The notes beneath the pieces are model-generated. The model was given only the letters and a program-made list of their open reading frames with translations, was not told where the DNA came from and did no database searches. A stretch of DNA of 64,000 bases, from assembly GCF_001894825.1 (NCBI RefSeq), contig NZ_BCWY01000013.1, forward strand, positions 1-64,000, in the 5' to 3' direction. The translations under genes were made by a program, and so were the position numbers. The DNA is from Rhodococcus jostii NBRC 16295. GTDB taxonomy: Bacteria > Actinomycetota > Actinomycetes > Mycobacteriales > Mycobacteriaceae. Position 1 is the first letter of the stretch. Each line of letters begins with the position of its first letter. Shown one piece after another: positions 55,609 to 64,000 of this stretch.

Positions 55609-56973
55609 TCACTTCTCTGCCAGGGCGGTGGGGTGCGCTTCGGTGTCGATCCCCGGTATCCCGCGACCGCGGATGGACGCCCCCGCCGTCTCGGTCACGA
55701 AGTACAGCGCGACGAGGCCGACCCCGCACGCAGCCATCATGTAGAACGCCGGCATGAGCGTGTTTCCGGTCCATTCGATGAGCAGTTCGTTGACCGCGGG
55801 GGCAGTGCCACCGAACAGCGACGTGGACACGTTGTACGCGATGGCGAAACCCGCGAACCGCACGTGTGTCGGGAACATCGCCGGGAAGGTCGCCGAAATC
55901 GTGGACAGCTGCAGGACGTACAGCAAACCGAGCACCGCGAAGGCGAGGATCGCCCACCCGAAACCCTGACGCATCAGCAGGTACATCGGGACGGCGAGCA
56001 CGATCAGTCCCACGAGTGAGCCGTACCACAACGGTTTTCGGCCCACCCGGTCCGACAACCCGCCCGCGAACGGAATGACGGCCATCATCACGAGCTGCCC
56101 CACGATGAACAACGTCAGCGACGCGGTGGACGTCAGACCGATCTGCGTCTCCAGATATGTCGGCATGTAGCTCAGCAGGGTGTAGTTGGTGACGTTCAGC
56201 GCGATGACGAGTCCGCCGAGCAGCAGCAGCGGCTTCCAGTACTCGGTCACCAGGTCCTTGAACTCGTGCGTCGGCGTCGACTCCACCTCGCCCTCCGCGT
56301 CGAGTTCACGGAACACGGGTGTCTCTTCGAGCTTGGTCCGCAGGTACAGGCCGATCAGACCCATCGGCCCCGCGATCAGGAACGGGATCCGCCAGCCCCA
56401 CGTGGACATGAACGGATCGCTGGAGAACAACTCCACCACCAGGACCACGATCGCACCCAGCGCATAACCGCCGAGGGTGCCGAACTCGAGGAAACTCCCG
56501 CAGAAACCGCGCTTGCGGTCCGGTGAGTACTCGGCCATGAACGTCGCCGCGCCGCCGTACTCGCCGCCGGTCGAGAAGCCCTGGATCATACGCAGCAGCA
56601 CCAGCAGAAGAGGCGCCCAGAAACCGATGACGTCGTATCCGGGCACCAGGCCGACGCCGAACGTCGCACCCGCCATCAGGACGATCGTCAGTGCGAGAAC
56701 CTGGCGACGTCCGAGCCGATCACCCAGTGGACCCCACACGAGCCCACCGAGCGGTCGCACCACGAACGACACCGCGAACACGAGCAAGGCGTACAGCGTG
56801 GCCGAACTGGTGTCGCCGGGAAAGAACGCGGCCGAGATGTACGACACGGTGAACGCGTAGACACCGTAGTCGAACCACTCGGTGGCGTTGCCCATCGCCG
56901 ACGCCGCGATCGCACGACGGAGAACACCTGGTGGGAGGGTTTCCTGCTCGGCTGAAGGACTCGCAGATGCCAT
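55609..56973 (-). CDS. MFS transporter, metabolite:H+ symporter (ProP/ShiA-like)
   Basis: Membrane transporter of 454 aa with 12 helices of the MHS family. Family marks are MGNATEWFDYGVYAFTVS at helix 1, GPLGDRLGRRQVLALT, IQGFSTGGEYGGAATFMAE and GGLSDRVGRKPLWY. Substrates in this family are dicarboxylates, betaine or shikimate; this one is unknown, perhaps the amine handled by the aminotransferase next to it. ATG 56973 follows GGAGGCGGG; the open frame continues to 57069 without likeness. Confidence 0.92.
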   Translation of the reverse strand: MASASPSAEQETLPPGVLRRAIAASAMGNATEWFDYGVYAFTVSYISAAFFPGDTSSATLYALLVFAVSFVVRPLGGLVWGPLGDRLGRRQVLALTIVLMAGATFGVGLVPGYDVIGFWAPLLLVLLRMIQGFSTGGEYGGAATFMAEYSPDRKRGFCGSFLEFGTLGGYALGAIVVLVVELFSSDPFMSTWGWRIPFLIAGPMGLIGLYLRTKLEETPVFRELDAEGEVESTPTHEFKDLVTEYWKPLLLLGGLVIALNVTNYTLLSYMPTYLETQIGLTSTASLTLFIVGQLVMMAVIPFAGGLSDRVGRKPLWYGSLVGLIVLAVPMYLLMRQGFGWAILAFAVLGLLYVLQLSTISATFPAMFPTHVRFAGFAIAYNVSTSLFGGTAPAVNELLIEWTGNTLMPAFYMMAACGVGLVALYFVTETAGASIRGRGIPGIDTEAHPTALAEK

Positions 56974-57117
56974 AGATCCCGCCTCCTCGGGCCGGTTTTC
57001 GCGTGCCCTCATTGTGTCCCGAGTGGCACGTGTTGTCGCCGCTTTGCCGTTTACAGCGGCCGACGGCACGTCCGCCCGGGGGCGTGTGCGGCCGCCGCCC
57101 TCCGGGTATCCGCAACC

Positions 57118-57501
57118 ATGACCAGCCGAATCATCGCCATCGCCGTCGACTGCCGCGACGCGGAATCACTCGCACGGTTCTGGTGCGAGGCCCTGGAGTA
57201 TCCGCCGACCCGCCGCTGGAAGGACGCGTACGGGCGCGAGTACGTCGAGTCGAGCGCACCGGGGTCCACGTCCCTGGTGTTCCAGCCCGTCGACGACCGG
57301 AAGTCCGGGAAGAACCGCCTGCACCTCGACATCGCACCGTCGTCCGGAACCCGCGACGAGGAGGTGCAGCGGCTTCTCTCGCTCGGCGCCCGGCGGCTGA
57401 GCGACGACCCGAACGTTCCCTGGGTGGTCCTCGCCGACCCGGAGGGCAACGAATTCTGCGTGCTACCGGAACGTGGTGCCGACGACGGGACGAGTGCGTG
57501 A
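57118..57501 (+). CDS. VOC/glyoxalase-superfamily protein
   Basis: Protein of 127 aa with one vicinal-oxygen-chelate unit pair: IAIAVDCRDAESLARFWCEAL at the start and WVVLADPEGNEFCVLPE at the end, both family-like. RLHLDIAPSS carries the metal-ligand His. Members include glyoxalase I and resistance proteins; this one cannot be placed further. ATG 57118 is assumed. Its last 39 bp overlap the convergent hydrolase gene. Confidence 0.87.
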   Translation: MTSRIIAIAVDCRDAESLARFWCEALEYPPTRRWKDAYGREYVESSAPGSTSLVFQPVDDRKSGKNRLHLDIAPSSGTRDEEVQRLLSLGARRLSDDPNVPWVVLADPEGNEFCVLPERGADDGTSA

Positions 57502-58542
57502 GCCTCGCCACCAGGCGGCGGGCCCGCCATGGGAGATCCAGTGCCGTGCATGGTCGACGTAGTCGGTGATCACCCGGACCCACTCGTTCCAGGCACTCGG
57601 TGTGGGAAGGGTTTCGACGGAACGGGTCAGGAGACGATCCAGCGCGTCCGAGACGAGGTCCGCACGTTCCAACTGCACCATGTGCCCGGCGCCGGGCACC
57701 TTCACCAGTTCTGTGTCCGGCAACTCCCCGGCGATCGCCTTCGAATACCGGAACGGGGTCAGCAGGTCACGATCGCCGCACACGATCAGCGTCTCGATCG
57801 GTGCCAGCAACGGCACGGCCGCCGTCTCGTCGTGATTCTTGAACGACGGCAGGAAGTCGACGAGCGTCTTGAGCGACGTGTCGTTGATCATCTGCTCGGA
57901 GTGCCACATGATGGCCGGGCTGATCCTGCGGTCGCCGAACGACGCCGACCTCAGGATCGGCGCCAGCACCCTCTTACTGGCGCCTCGACCGCTCTGCACG
58001 ACGCGCGGCAGGTGCCGGGCCGCGGTGCTGAATCCGGCGACCACCGGCGTGTTGAGGGTCCGCGCGAGCCCCACGTCCCCCAGTTTCTCCGCCGCGGTCG
58101 CGATCAGGCCCACCCCGACGATGCGGGAACCGATCAGATCGGGGTGCTGCCCGACGTACGAGAGGACCGCCATGCCGCCCATGGAGTGGCCGACCAGCAC
58201 GATCGGCCCCTCGGGCACGAGCGCCCGGATCACGGCGTCCACGTCCTGCGCGAGATGCGGGATCGTGCAGGTGTCGCGGCGCGGTACCCCGGAATCGCCG
58301 TGCCCCCGCAGGTCGAAGAAGACCATGCGAATCGTGGATCCCCACGTCTCCTCGAGCCGGACGCGCTGGAAGTGCCACCCCGTCATCCGGTTGCAGAAGC
58401 CGTGCACGAACACCACCGTCAGAGGGGCGAACGCCGGGCCCACCTCGCGCACCGCGAGCGGCACCCCGTCGTCGGCGGCGACCACACTCCCGCGGTCGCG
58501 GCTGAGCAGGTCGAACGTCTCGCCTGCGTACTCGTCGAACAT
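57463..58542 (-). CDS. alpha/beta hydrolase
   Basis: Hydrolase of about 359 aa. VVFVHGFCNRMTGWHF is the oxyanion motif, FFDLRGHGDSG follows, the nucleophile elbow is VLVGHSMGGMAVLSY (Ser at about residue 124), the acid is in IVCGDRDLLTPF, and the His in VKVPGAGHMVQLE. A long helical lid covers about 155-240. Substrate is unknown. ATG 58542 has only GGGAG 3 nt upstream, so the start is uncertain; an open frame extends to 58671 but looks unlike the family. Confidence 0.87.
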   Translation of the reverse strand: MFDEYAGETFDLLSRDRGSVVAADDGVPLAVREVGPAFAPLTVVFVHGFCNRMTGWHFQRVRLEETWGSTIRMVFFDLRGHGDSGVPRRDTCTIPHLAQDVDAVIRALVPEGPIVLVGHSMGGMAVLSYVGQHPDLIGSRIVGVGLIATAAEKLGDVGLARTLNTPVVAGFSTAARHLPRVVQSGRGASKRVLAPILRSASFGDRRISPAIMWHSEQMINDTSLKTLVDFLPSFKNHDETAAVPLLAPIETLIVCGDRDLLTPFRYSKAIAGELPDTELVKVPGAGHMVQLERADLVSDALDRLLTRSVETLPTPSAWNEWVRVITDYVDHARHWISHGGPAAWWRGSRTRPVVGTTFR

Positions 58543-58639
58543 AATCTCCCAGCCGTTGCCGAAGTCACGGATGAACCCGCGGACGCCTGTCCAGTGGAGG
58601 ATAGCGCGGCCCGCGAATCGTACCCGCGCAACTTCGCCG

Positions 58640-59114
58640 CTACCGGTCCTCGCCGAACCGCCGCCGCGCACCGAGGCGTCCCACCGCGGTGACGGCGAGC
58701 GCCATCAACGCCATGGCCAGCAGCAACACGACCGCCGTGACCGCCAACTGGAGGTAACCCTGCGTCCCGCGGATCGAGGAACGGGTACGGATACCAGTCG
58801 ACGCTCGGACCGCGCACCAGCGAATAGCTACCGTAGACGACGGGAAATACCAGCCAGCTCAGACTCTGGACCTCGGAGATCCGTACCCGAGACGGCGCGA
58901 TCACCCGGTCGACCAGGGGGAAGAGCGGCAGCAACCGGTGCAGTGCCGTGTTGATCCAAGCGTCCTGCAGCATCACGTCGACATTCGCCAGCAACACCGC
59001 GTACACGATGCCGGTGATCACCATGTAGAAGGTCGTCGCACCCCGGAACAGCTGCCAGCCCCGCGACTGCGGATTCCGGACGGCGCCGATCAGCGGCACG
59101 CAGAATTCGAACAA
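58640..59114 (-). pseudogene. Pr6Pr/FAR-17a-like membrane protein gene, frameshifted and N-terminally short
   Basis: The frame from about 59114 reads as a Pr6Pr family membrane protein: FYMVITGIVYAVLLAN, LPLFPLVDRVIAPSRV, VYGSYSLVRG and DWYPYPFLDPR. It then leaves the frame. A neighbouring frame continues naturally with TQGYLQLAVTAVVLL and ends at TAG 58640. Removing one G from the GGG run after DPR restores DPRTQGYLQ. The usual first one or two helices are also missing, since only hrpA promoter sequence lies upstream. TTG 59114 is the only start-like codon. Likely a decayed gene, unless the base is a sequencing error. Confidence 0.75.
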
Positions 59115-59223
59115 TCGCCTGGCCTCGCAGGTCCGTGACGACGGCAGCGTCCATTCGCAGATATTCGCACACGGACGGGCGCGGCACAGCGCGATCGACC
59201 GGGTTGGCTAGGCTGTGTTCAGC

Positions 59224-62200
59224 ATGTCCACCACAGCACCCAGCCGGCGGGATCTGAAGAACAGCCTCGGCGAACTCACTCTGCGCGACGAACACCGGCT
59301 CCGCCGGCAGCTCGAGCGTGCCCGCACGCCCGAGGCCCTCGCGTCCCTGTCGAACGACATCACCGCCGCGCGCGGGCGCATCGACCGCAGGCGGGGCAGC
59401 GTGCCCGTCATCGACTACCCCGACTCCCTCCCGGTGAGCCAGCGTCGCGACGACATCGCGAAGGCGATCTCCGAGCACCAGGTCGTCATCGTCGCCGGCG
59501 AGACGGGATCGGGCAAGACGACGCAGATCCCGAAGATCTGCCTCGAACTCGGCCGCGGTGTGCGCGGCCTGATCGGCCACACCCAGCCGCGGCGTCTCGC
59601 CGCGCGGACGGTCGCCGAGCGGATCGCCGAGGAACTCCACAGCGAACTCGGGGAGACCGTCGGGTACACGGTGCGATTCACCGACCAGGTGTCGGACGGC
59701 ACCCTGGTGAAACTGATGACCGACGGCATCCTGCTCGCGGAGATCCAGCGCGACCGGATGCTGCGCCGGTACGACACGTTGATCATCGACGAGGCCCACG
59801 AGCGCAGCCTCAACATCGACTTCATCCTCGGCTACCTGCGGCAGCTCCTCCCCCGCCGGCCCGATCTGAAAGTGATCATCACGTCGGCGACGATCGACCC
59901 CGAACGCTTCGCGCAGCATTTCGCCCTCGACGGCGTGCCCGCACCGATCGTCGAAGTGTCCGGGCGCACGTTCCCCGTCGAAATGCGTTACCGCCCACTC
60001 ACGATGGAGGTGGGCGAGCAGACGTTCGACCGCGATCCGGTCGACGCCGTGTGCGAGGCGGTCGAAGAACTCTCCGGCGAGGGCGACGGCGACATCCTGG
60101 TCTTCCTCTCCGGCGAACGGGAGATCCGCGACACCGCCGACGCCCTGCGCGATCGCCGACTGCGCGGCACCGAGATCGTGCCCCTCTACGCCCGGCTGTC
60201 GGCGGCCGAACAGCACAAGGTGTTCACACCCCACACCGGTCGCAGGGTGGTGCTGTCGACGAACGTCGCGGAAACATCCCTCACCGTGCCCGGCATCAGG
60301 TACGTCGTGGACCCGGGAACCGCCCGCATCTCCCGGTACTCGGTGCGCACCAAGGTGCAACGCCTGCCGATCGAACCGATCTCGCAGGCTTCGGCCCGCC
60401 AGCGGTCCGGACGATGCGGCCGTGTGGCCGAAGGCATCTGCATCCGGCTGTACTCCGAAGAGGATTTCGAGTCGCGGCCCGCGTTCACGGAACCGGAGAT
60501 CCTGCGCACCAACCTCGCGTCCGTCATCCTGCAGATGACGGCACTCGGCCTCGGTGACATCGCCGCGTTCCCGTTCGTCCAGCCGCCGGATCCGCGGGCC
60601 GTCCGCGACGGCATCGGCCTGCTCGAGGAACTCGGCGCGATCGAACGCACAGCGCACGCCGAGCAGCCGGTCCTCACCCCCGTCGGACGCGAACTCGCGC
60701 AGATACCCGTCGATCCGCGCATGGCCCGGATGCTCGTCGAGGCCCACCGGAACGGCTGTCTGTCCGAGGTCCTCGTCATCGTTTCCGCCCTCTCGATCCA
60801 GGACGTACGGGAACGTCCCGCCGAATTTCAGCAGGCGGCGGACGAGAAGCACGCCCGGTTCAACGTCGAGAACTCCGACTTCCTCGCGTTCCTCGAACTC
60901 TGGAAATACCTGCGCGAGCAGCGGAACGAGCTGTCGTCCAACCAGTTCCGCAAAATGTGCCGCACCGAGTTCCTGCACTGGCTGCGAATCCGCGAATGGC
61001 AGGACCTGCACGGTCAGCTGCGTCAGATCACCCGCGGACTCGGCTGGAACACCAGCGACACCCCGGGCGGCGAAGCCGCGATCCACCAGTCCCTGCTCGC
61101 GGGACTGCTGTCCCACATCGGACTGCGCGAGGGCGACAAACGCGACTTCCTCGGCGCGCGCGGAAGCCGATTTGCGATCTTCCCCGGTTCGGGCCTCTTC
61201 AAGAAGCCCCCCAGGTGGGTGATGGCCGCCGAACTCGTCGAGACGTCCCGCCTGTGGGCGCGGATGTCGGCCAGGATCGAGCCCGAATGGGCCGAGAAGC
61301 TGGCCCCGCATCTCGTGAAACGCACCTACTCCGAACCGCACTGGTCGTCCAAGCGCGGCGCGGCCATGGCCTACGAACGCGTGACGCTGTACGGCATCCC
61401 GCTCGTCGCCCGCCGTGCGGTCACCTACAGCACCATCGACCCCGAGACCTCGCGTGAGCTCTTCCTCCGCCACGCGCTGGTACAGGGCGAATGGCAGACG
61501 CAGCACAAGTTCTTCCACGCCAACCGCGCACTCCTCGACGACGTCGAGGAACTCGAGCATCGCGCCCGCAGGCGCGACATCCTCGTGGACGACGACACCC
61601 TCTACGACTTCTACGACCAGCGGGTCGGCCCGGAGGCGGTCTCGGCCCGGCACTTCGACTCGTGGTGGAAGATCGCCCGCCGCAAGAATCCCGACCTGCT
61701 CACGTTCACCCAGGCGACCGTCGTCAACGCCGATTCGGCCACGGTCCTCGGCGGCGAATACCCCGACGCGTGGCGTCAGGGCGACATGCAGTTCCCCCTC
61801 ACCTACCAGTTCGAGCCGGGCAACGAGGACGACGGCGTCACGGCCCGGATCCCCATCGCCCTGCTGGCGGGGCTGCGCCCGGTCGGATTCGACTGGCTCG
61901 TCCCCGGCATGCGCGTCGAACTCGTCACCGCTCTCATCAAGACCCTCCCGAAGACCCTTCGCAGACAGGTCGTTCCGGCGCCCGACTTCGCGGCTGCCGC
62001 GTTGGCGGCCGTGAAACCCCGCTCCGAACCGCTCGCCACCGCGATGGCACGCGAATTGTCCCGGCTCGGTGCCTGCCGCATCGATCCCAAGGACTTCGAT
62101 GCGACCGCCCTCCCCGACCACCTGCGGATGACGTTCGCCGCCGTGGACGAGAAGGGCGCCGTCCTCGGCCGGGACAAGGACCTCGCGGCGCTGCGGAAGT

Positions 62201-63111
62201 CGCTGGCTCCCCGCGTTCAGGTGGAAGTGGCGAAGGCGGCCTCGAATTCGGAACGGCCGCCCGCACTCACCTGGACTCCCGCCACCCTCGGCTCACTCGA
62301 GGCCACCGTGACGCGCGAACTCGGCGGCCAGAAGGTCACCGGGTATCCCGCCCTCGTTCCGGAGGGCGACGGCGTCGCCGTCCGCGTCCTCAGCACCGCG
62401 GCAGCGCAACGTGCCGCGATGCGAGCCGGAACCCGCCGGCTGCTCCTCGCCGCCGTTCCCACACAAGCCAAGACAGTGACGTCCGGTCTGAGCAACGCAC
62501 AACGATTGGCACTCGGGCAGAATCCCGACGGCAGCCTCGACGCCCTGATCGACGACTGTCGCAACGCCGCCGCCAACCAGTTGATCGCCGCGCACGGCAC
62601 CCCGGTGCGCACACCGCAGGAATTCGATGCCCTCGTGGCGACGGCGCGTGCCGAGATGGCCCGCAACGTGGCGGTCCTCCTGCGACTGGTGTCGCCGGTG
62701 CTGGAAGCAGACCACCGGCTCGCAGTCGTCCTCGAACGCGCCACCGGCGAGGCCGCCGACGACGTGCGAGAACAACGCCAGTCGCTCCTGTTCCCCCGAT
62801 TCGTCGCCGACGTCGGAGTCACCCGGCTCCGCGAACTGCCCCGCTACCTCGCCGCCGCCGTCGCCCGTCTCGAAGCGCTTCCCGGGAGCGCACCCCGCGA
62901 CCAGAAGGGGATGGACGTCCTCGACCGCGTCTACGCCGGCTACGAACGGATGCTCGCGGCACTACCGGAAGAACGACACCACTCCCCCGAAGTCGACGCC
63001 GTTCACTGGATGATCGAAGAACTCCGGGTCAGCCTGTTCGCGCAGACACTGGGCACACCCGTCCCCGTCTCGGAGAAGCGTGTTCTGACGGCGATGCAGA
63101 AGGTGCGCTGA
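59224..63111 (+). CDS. hrpA: ATP-dependent RNA helicase HrpA
   Basis: DEAH/RHA-family helicase of 1295 aa, the usual length of bacterial HrpA, acting on mRNA or stalled ribosomes. Motif I is VAGETGSGKTTQIPK at about residue 92, motif II IIDEAHERSLN, motif III ITSATIDPERF, motif V STNVAETSLTVPGI and motif VI QRSGRCGR. The C-terminal half contains HA2, OB and DUF3418 parts (DFLAFLELWKYL; GTPVRTPQEFDALV). ATG 59224 is chosen; GTG 59215 is only one base after the -10-like TAGGCT (59209-59214), too close for initiation there. A 1097-codon antisense reading is a shadow. Confidence 0.95.
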   Translation: MSTTAPSRRDLKNSLGELTLRDEHRLRRQLERARTPEALASLSNDITAARGRIDRRRGSVPVIDYPDSLPVSQRRDDIAKAISEHQVVIVAGETGSGKTTQIPKICLELGRGVRGLIGHTQPRRLAARTVAERIAEELHSELGETVGYTVRFTDQVSDGTLVKLMTDGILLAEIQRDRMLRRYDTLIIDEAHERSLNIDFILGYLRQLLPRRPDLKVIITSATIDPERFAQHFALDGVPAPIVEVSGRTFPVEMRYRPLTMEVGEQTFDRDPVDAVCEAVEELSGEGDGDILVFLSGEREIRDTADALRDRRLRGTEIVPLYARLSAAEQHKVFTPHTGRRVVLSTNVAETSLTVPGIRYVVDPGTARISRYSVRTKVQRLPIEPISQASARQRSGRCGRVAEGICIRLYSEEDFESRPAFTEPEILRTNLASVILQMTALGLGDIAAFPFVQPPDPRAVRDGIGLLEELGAIERTAHAEQPVLTPVGRELAQIPVDPRMARMLVEAHRNGCLSEVLVIVSALSIQDVRERPAEFQQAADEKHARFNVENSDFLAFLELWKYLREQRNELSSNQFRKMCRTEFLHWLRIREWQDLHGQLRQITRGLGWNTSDTPGGEAAIHQSLLAGLLSHIGLREGDKRDFLGARGSRFAIFPGSGLFKKPPRWVMAAELVETSRLWARMSARIEPEWAEKLAPHLVKRTYSEPHWSSKRGAAMAYERVTLYGIPLVARRAVTYSTIDPETSRELFLRHALVQGEWQTQHKFFHANRALLDDVEELEHRARRRDILVDDDTLYDFYDQRVGPEAVSARHFDSWWKIARRKNPDLLTFTQATVVNADSATVLGGEYPDAWRQGDMQFPLTYQFEPGNEDDGVTARIPIALLAGLRPVGFDWLVPGMRVELVTALIKTLPKTLRRQVVPAPDFAAAALAAVKPRSEPLATAMARELSRLGACRIDPKDFDATALPDHLRMTFAAVDEKGAVLGRDKDLAALRKSLAPRVQVEVAKAASNSERPPALTWTPATLGSLEATVTRELGGQKVTGYPALVPEGDGVAVRVLSTAAAQRAAMRAGTRRLLLAAVPTQAKTVTSGLSNAQRLALGQNPDGSLDALIDDCRNAAANQLIAAHGTPVRTPQEFDALVATARAEMARNVAVLLRLVSPVLEADHRLAVVLERATGEAADDVREQRQSLLFPRFVADVGVTRLRELPRYLAAAVARLEALPGSAPRDQKGMDVLDRVYAGYERMLAALPEERHHSPEVDAVHWMIEELRVSLFAQTLGTPVPVSEKRVLTAMQKVR

Positions 63112-63120
63112 CGCGCAGGC

Positions 63121-63585
63121 TCAGGCGTCGTCCCGGGATTCACGGTGTGCGCGGAGCTCTTTGATCTCGCGGGCAAAGTCTTCCGCCGAGCTGAACGACC
63201 GGTACACGGACGCGAAACGCAGGTACGCCACCTCGTCCAGATCACGAAGCGGACCGAGGATGGCGAGGCCGACCTCGTTGCTCGGGATCTCCGCCGACCC
63301 CGATGCCCGGACCGCGTCTTCGACCTGCTGGGCAAGGAGATTCAGCGCGTCGTTGTCGACCTGGCGGCCCTGGCAGGCGCGGCGCACACCCCGCACCACC
63401 TTTTCCCGGCTGAACGGTTCGGTGACACCACTGCGCTTGACCACCGACAGCACCGCGGTCTCCACGGTGGTGAATCGGCGACCACACTCGGGGCACGAAC
63501 GGCGGCGGCGGATGGCCTGTCCTTCGTCGGCTTCTCGCGAATCGACCACACGTGAATCGGGGTGCCGGCAGAACGGGCAGTGCAT
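63121..63585 (-). CDS. nrdR: ribonucleotide reductase repressor NrdR
   Basis: Zn-finger/ATP-cone repressor of 154 aa that binds NrdR boxes upstream of ribonucleotide reductase genes in response to dATP/ATP. The N terminus [18 protein letters not shown] and [16 protein letters not shown] form the four-Cys zinc ribbon; the ATP cone covers about 49-139 ([39 protein letters not shown]). ATG 63585 follows GAAGGA and gives the exact mycobacterial length. The frame stays open to 63750 but that is the gap to the LysM gene. Confidence 0.97.
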   Translation of the reverse strand: MHCPFCRHPDSRVVDSREADEGQAIRRRRSCPECGRRFTTVETAVLSVVKRSGVTEPFSREKVVRGVRRACQGRQVDNDALNLLAQQVEDAVRASGSAEIPSNEVGLAILGPLRDLDEVAYLRFASVYRSFSSAEDFAREIKELRAHRESRDDA

Positions 63586-63765
63586 GGCGATTCCTTCGTC
63601 GTAGCCGTCGTGGCCGCAACTGTTCGCCTCCCCCGATGGCGAACCGACGAAAACGGATTCACGCAGCGGATGCACGATCTCGACGCGACCACACGAAGTG
63701 GTGGGACTGACAGCATCCGAGACTACTCGTCCGCCCGATGGGACAGTCATGCAGAGCCACCCCCG

Positions 63766-64000
63766 TCACCGGGTCGGGGACGACGGGACGATCAGCGTCT
63801 GCCCCGGGTGCAGCGCCGAATTGGACATGGCGTTCAGCTCCATGATCCGCTCGACGACCTGCGCCGCCGGGAGATCCGGTGCGATACGTCCGGCGAGCAC
63901 TGCCAGGCTCTCCCCCTGCTGTACCTGCACGACCTCCGTGGCTGCCGCGTCGCCCACACCGTCGGTGGTGGCCAGCTGGGCCACCCCGACGAGACCGCAC
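63766..64000 (-). CDS. LysM-domain protein, C-terminal part (5' end outside window)
   Basis: The last ~77 codons of a gene that begins beyond the window. The LysM repeat is VVQVQQGESLAVLAGRIAP and LNAMSNSALHPGQTLIVPS, which binds peptidoglycan. The residues read at the edge (GLVGVAQLATTD) look like the end of a membrane anchor, so the protein is probably envelope-bound, like Rv2719c, which lies at the same place beside nrdR and lexA. The visible GTG at 63984 is probably internal. Confidence 0.82.
   Translation of the reverse strand, partial: CGLVGVAQLATTDGVGDAAATEVVQVQQGESLAVLAGRIAPDLPAAQVVERIMELNAMSNSALHPGQTLIVPSSPTR

Noticed and set aside
58828-62121. Open minus-strand frame of 1097 codons opposite hrpA
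   Set aside because: High GC lets long antisense frames stay open; the translation lacks family motifs and is Arg/Gly/Glu rich, while the plus strand has all helicase motifs.
63586-63765. NrdR-box or LexA-box search before nrdR
   Set aside because: No sequence near the known ACACTATATA-like or TCGAAC-N4-GTTCGA patterns was seen in the gap.

Overview
The window is GC-rich (roughly two thirds G+C), densely coded chromosome from a mycolic-acid actinomycete, most likely Rhodococcus (R. jostii/opacus type). From memory, the gene order from dxs to nrdR follows the Mycobacterium tuberculosis block Rv2682c-Rv2719c almost gene for gene: dxs, TRAM methyltransferase, KimA-like permease, ceoB, ceoC, DUF3159, OB-fold protein, hydrolase, DUF3710, dut, DUF3093, DUF4193, cei, suhB, ppgK, sigA, then BrkB, DUF3039, DUF3099, sigB, ideR, DUF4192, PAC2, hydrolase, PhzF, nrdR and a LysM protein. 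Genes are on both strands in short operons. I saw no tRNA, rRNA, insertion sequence, prophage or CRISPR array.

Layout. 1-3912 (minus): GntR regulator, 2x[4Fe-4S] ferredoxin, substrate-binding lipoprotein with a NosL-like tail, permease and ATPase of a sulfonate/nitrate-type ABC importer, with 4-bp overlaps at most joints; the operon leaves the window at base 1. 4163-6768: an IdeR-boxed siderophore-binding lipoprotein, a sugar-type MFS porter and a perfect hairpin facing dxs. 8921-13837: a glutaminase-STAS-cNMP fusion, a daunorubicin-type ABC exporter coupled to a SIMPL protein, and a MarR regulator. 13919-18731: RNA methyltransferase, KimA-like K+ permease and divergent RCK proteins CeoB/CeoC. 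18796-26021: small conserved mycobacterial-type genes, dut, cei, suhB and ppgK. 26143-36773: sigA and sigB frame a CPA2 antiporter with its RCK_C partner, a helicase, BrkB and small DUF genes. 36876-42691: the acuC-pat deacetylase/acetyltransferase operon, then ideR-galE. 42699-54029: a frameshifted DUF4192 gene, lipoprotein, MBL hydrolase, PAC2, hydrolase, a DUF3516 helicase, the DUF5997/LysR-effector-domain pair, oxyR, PhzF and a YiiX-like protein. 54048-64000: class III aminotransferase with an MFS transporter, VOC protein, hydrolase, a broken Pr6Pr membrane gene, hrpA, nrdR and the end of a LysM gene.

Shared themes are housekeeping transcription (SigA, SigB), iron and redox control (IdeR, its box at 4163, OxyR), K+ and cation balance (KimA-like, CeoBC, CPA2/RCK_C) and lysine acylation (Pat/AcuC). 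Two architectural features recur. Many genes have a TANNNT -10 box only 6-8 nt before the start codon, suggesting leaderless mRNAs. Convergent neighbours often overlap at their 3' ends by 4-39 bp.

The least explained parts are the ferredoxin/NosL-tailed ABC operon at the left edge, the glutaminase-STAS-cNMP fusion, and the DNA-binding-less LysR-type protein divergent from a DUF5997 gene. Two genes (DUF4192 at 42699-43836 and Pr6Pr at 58640-59114) carry apparent frameshifts.
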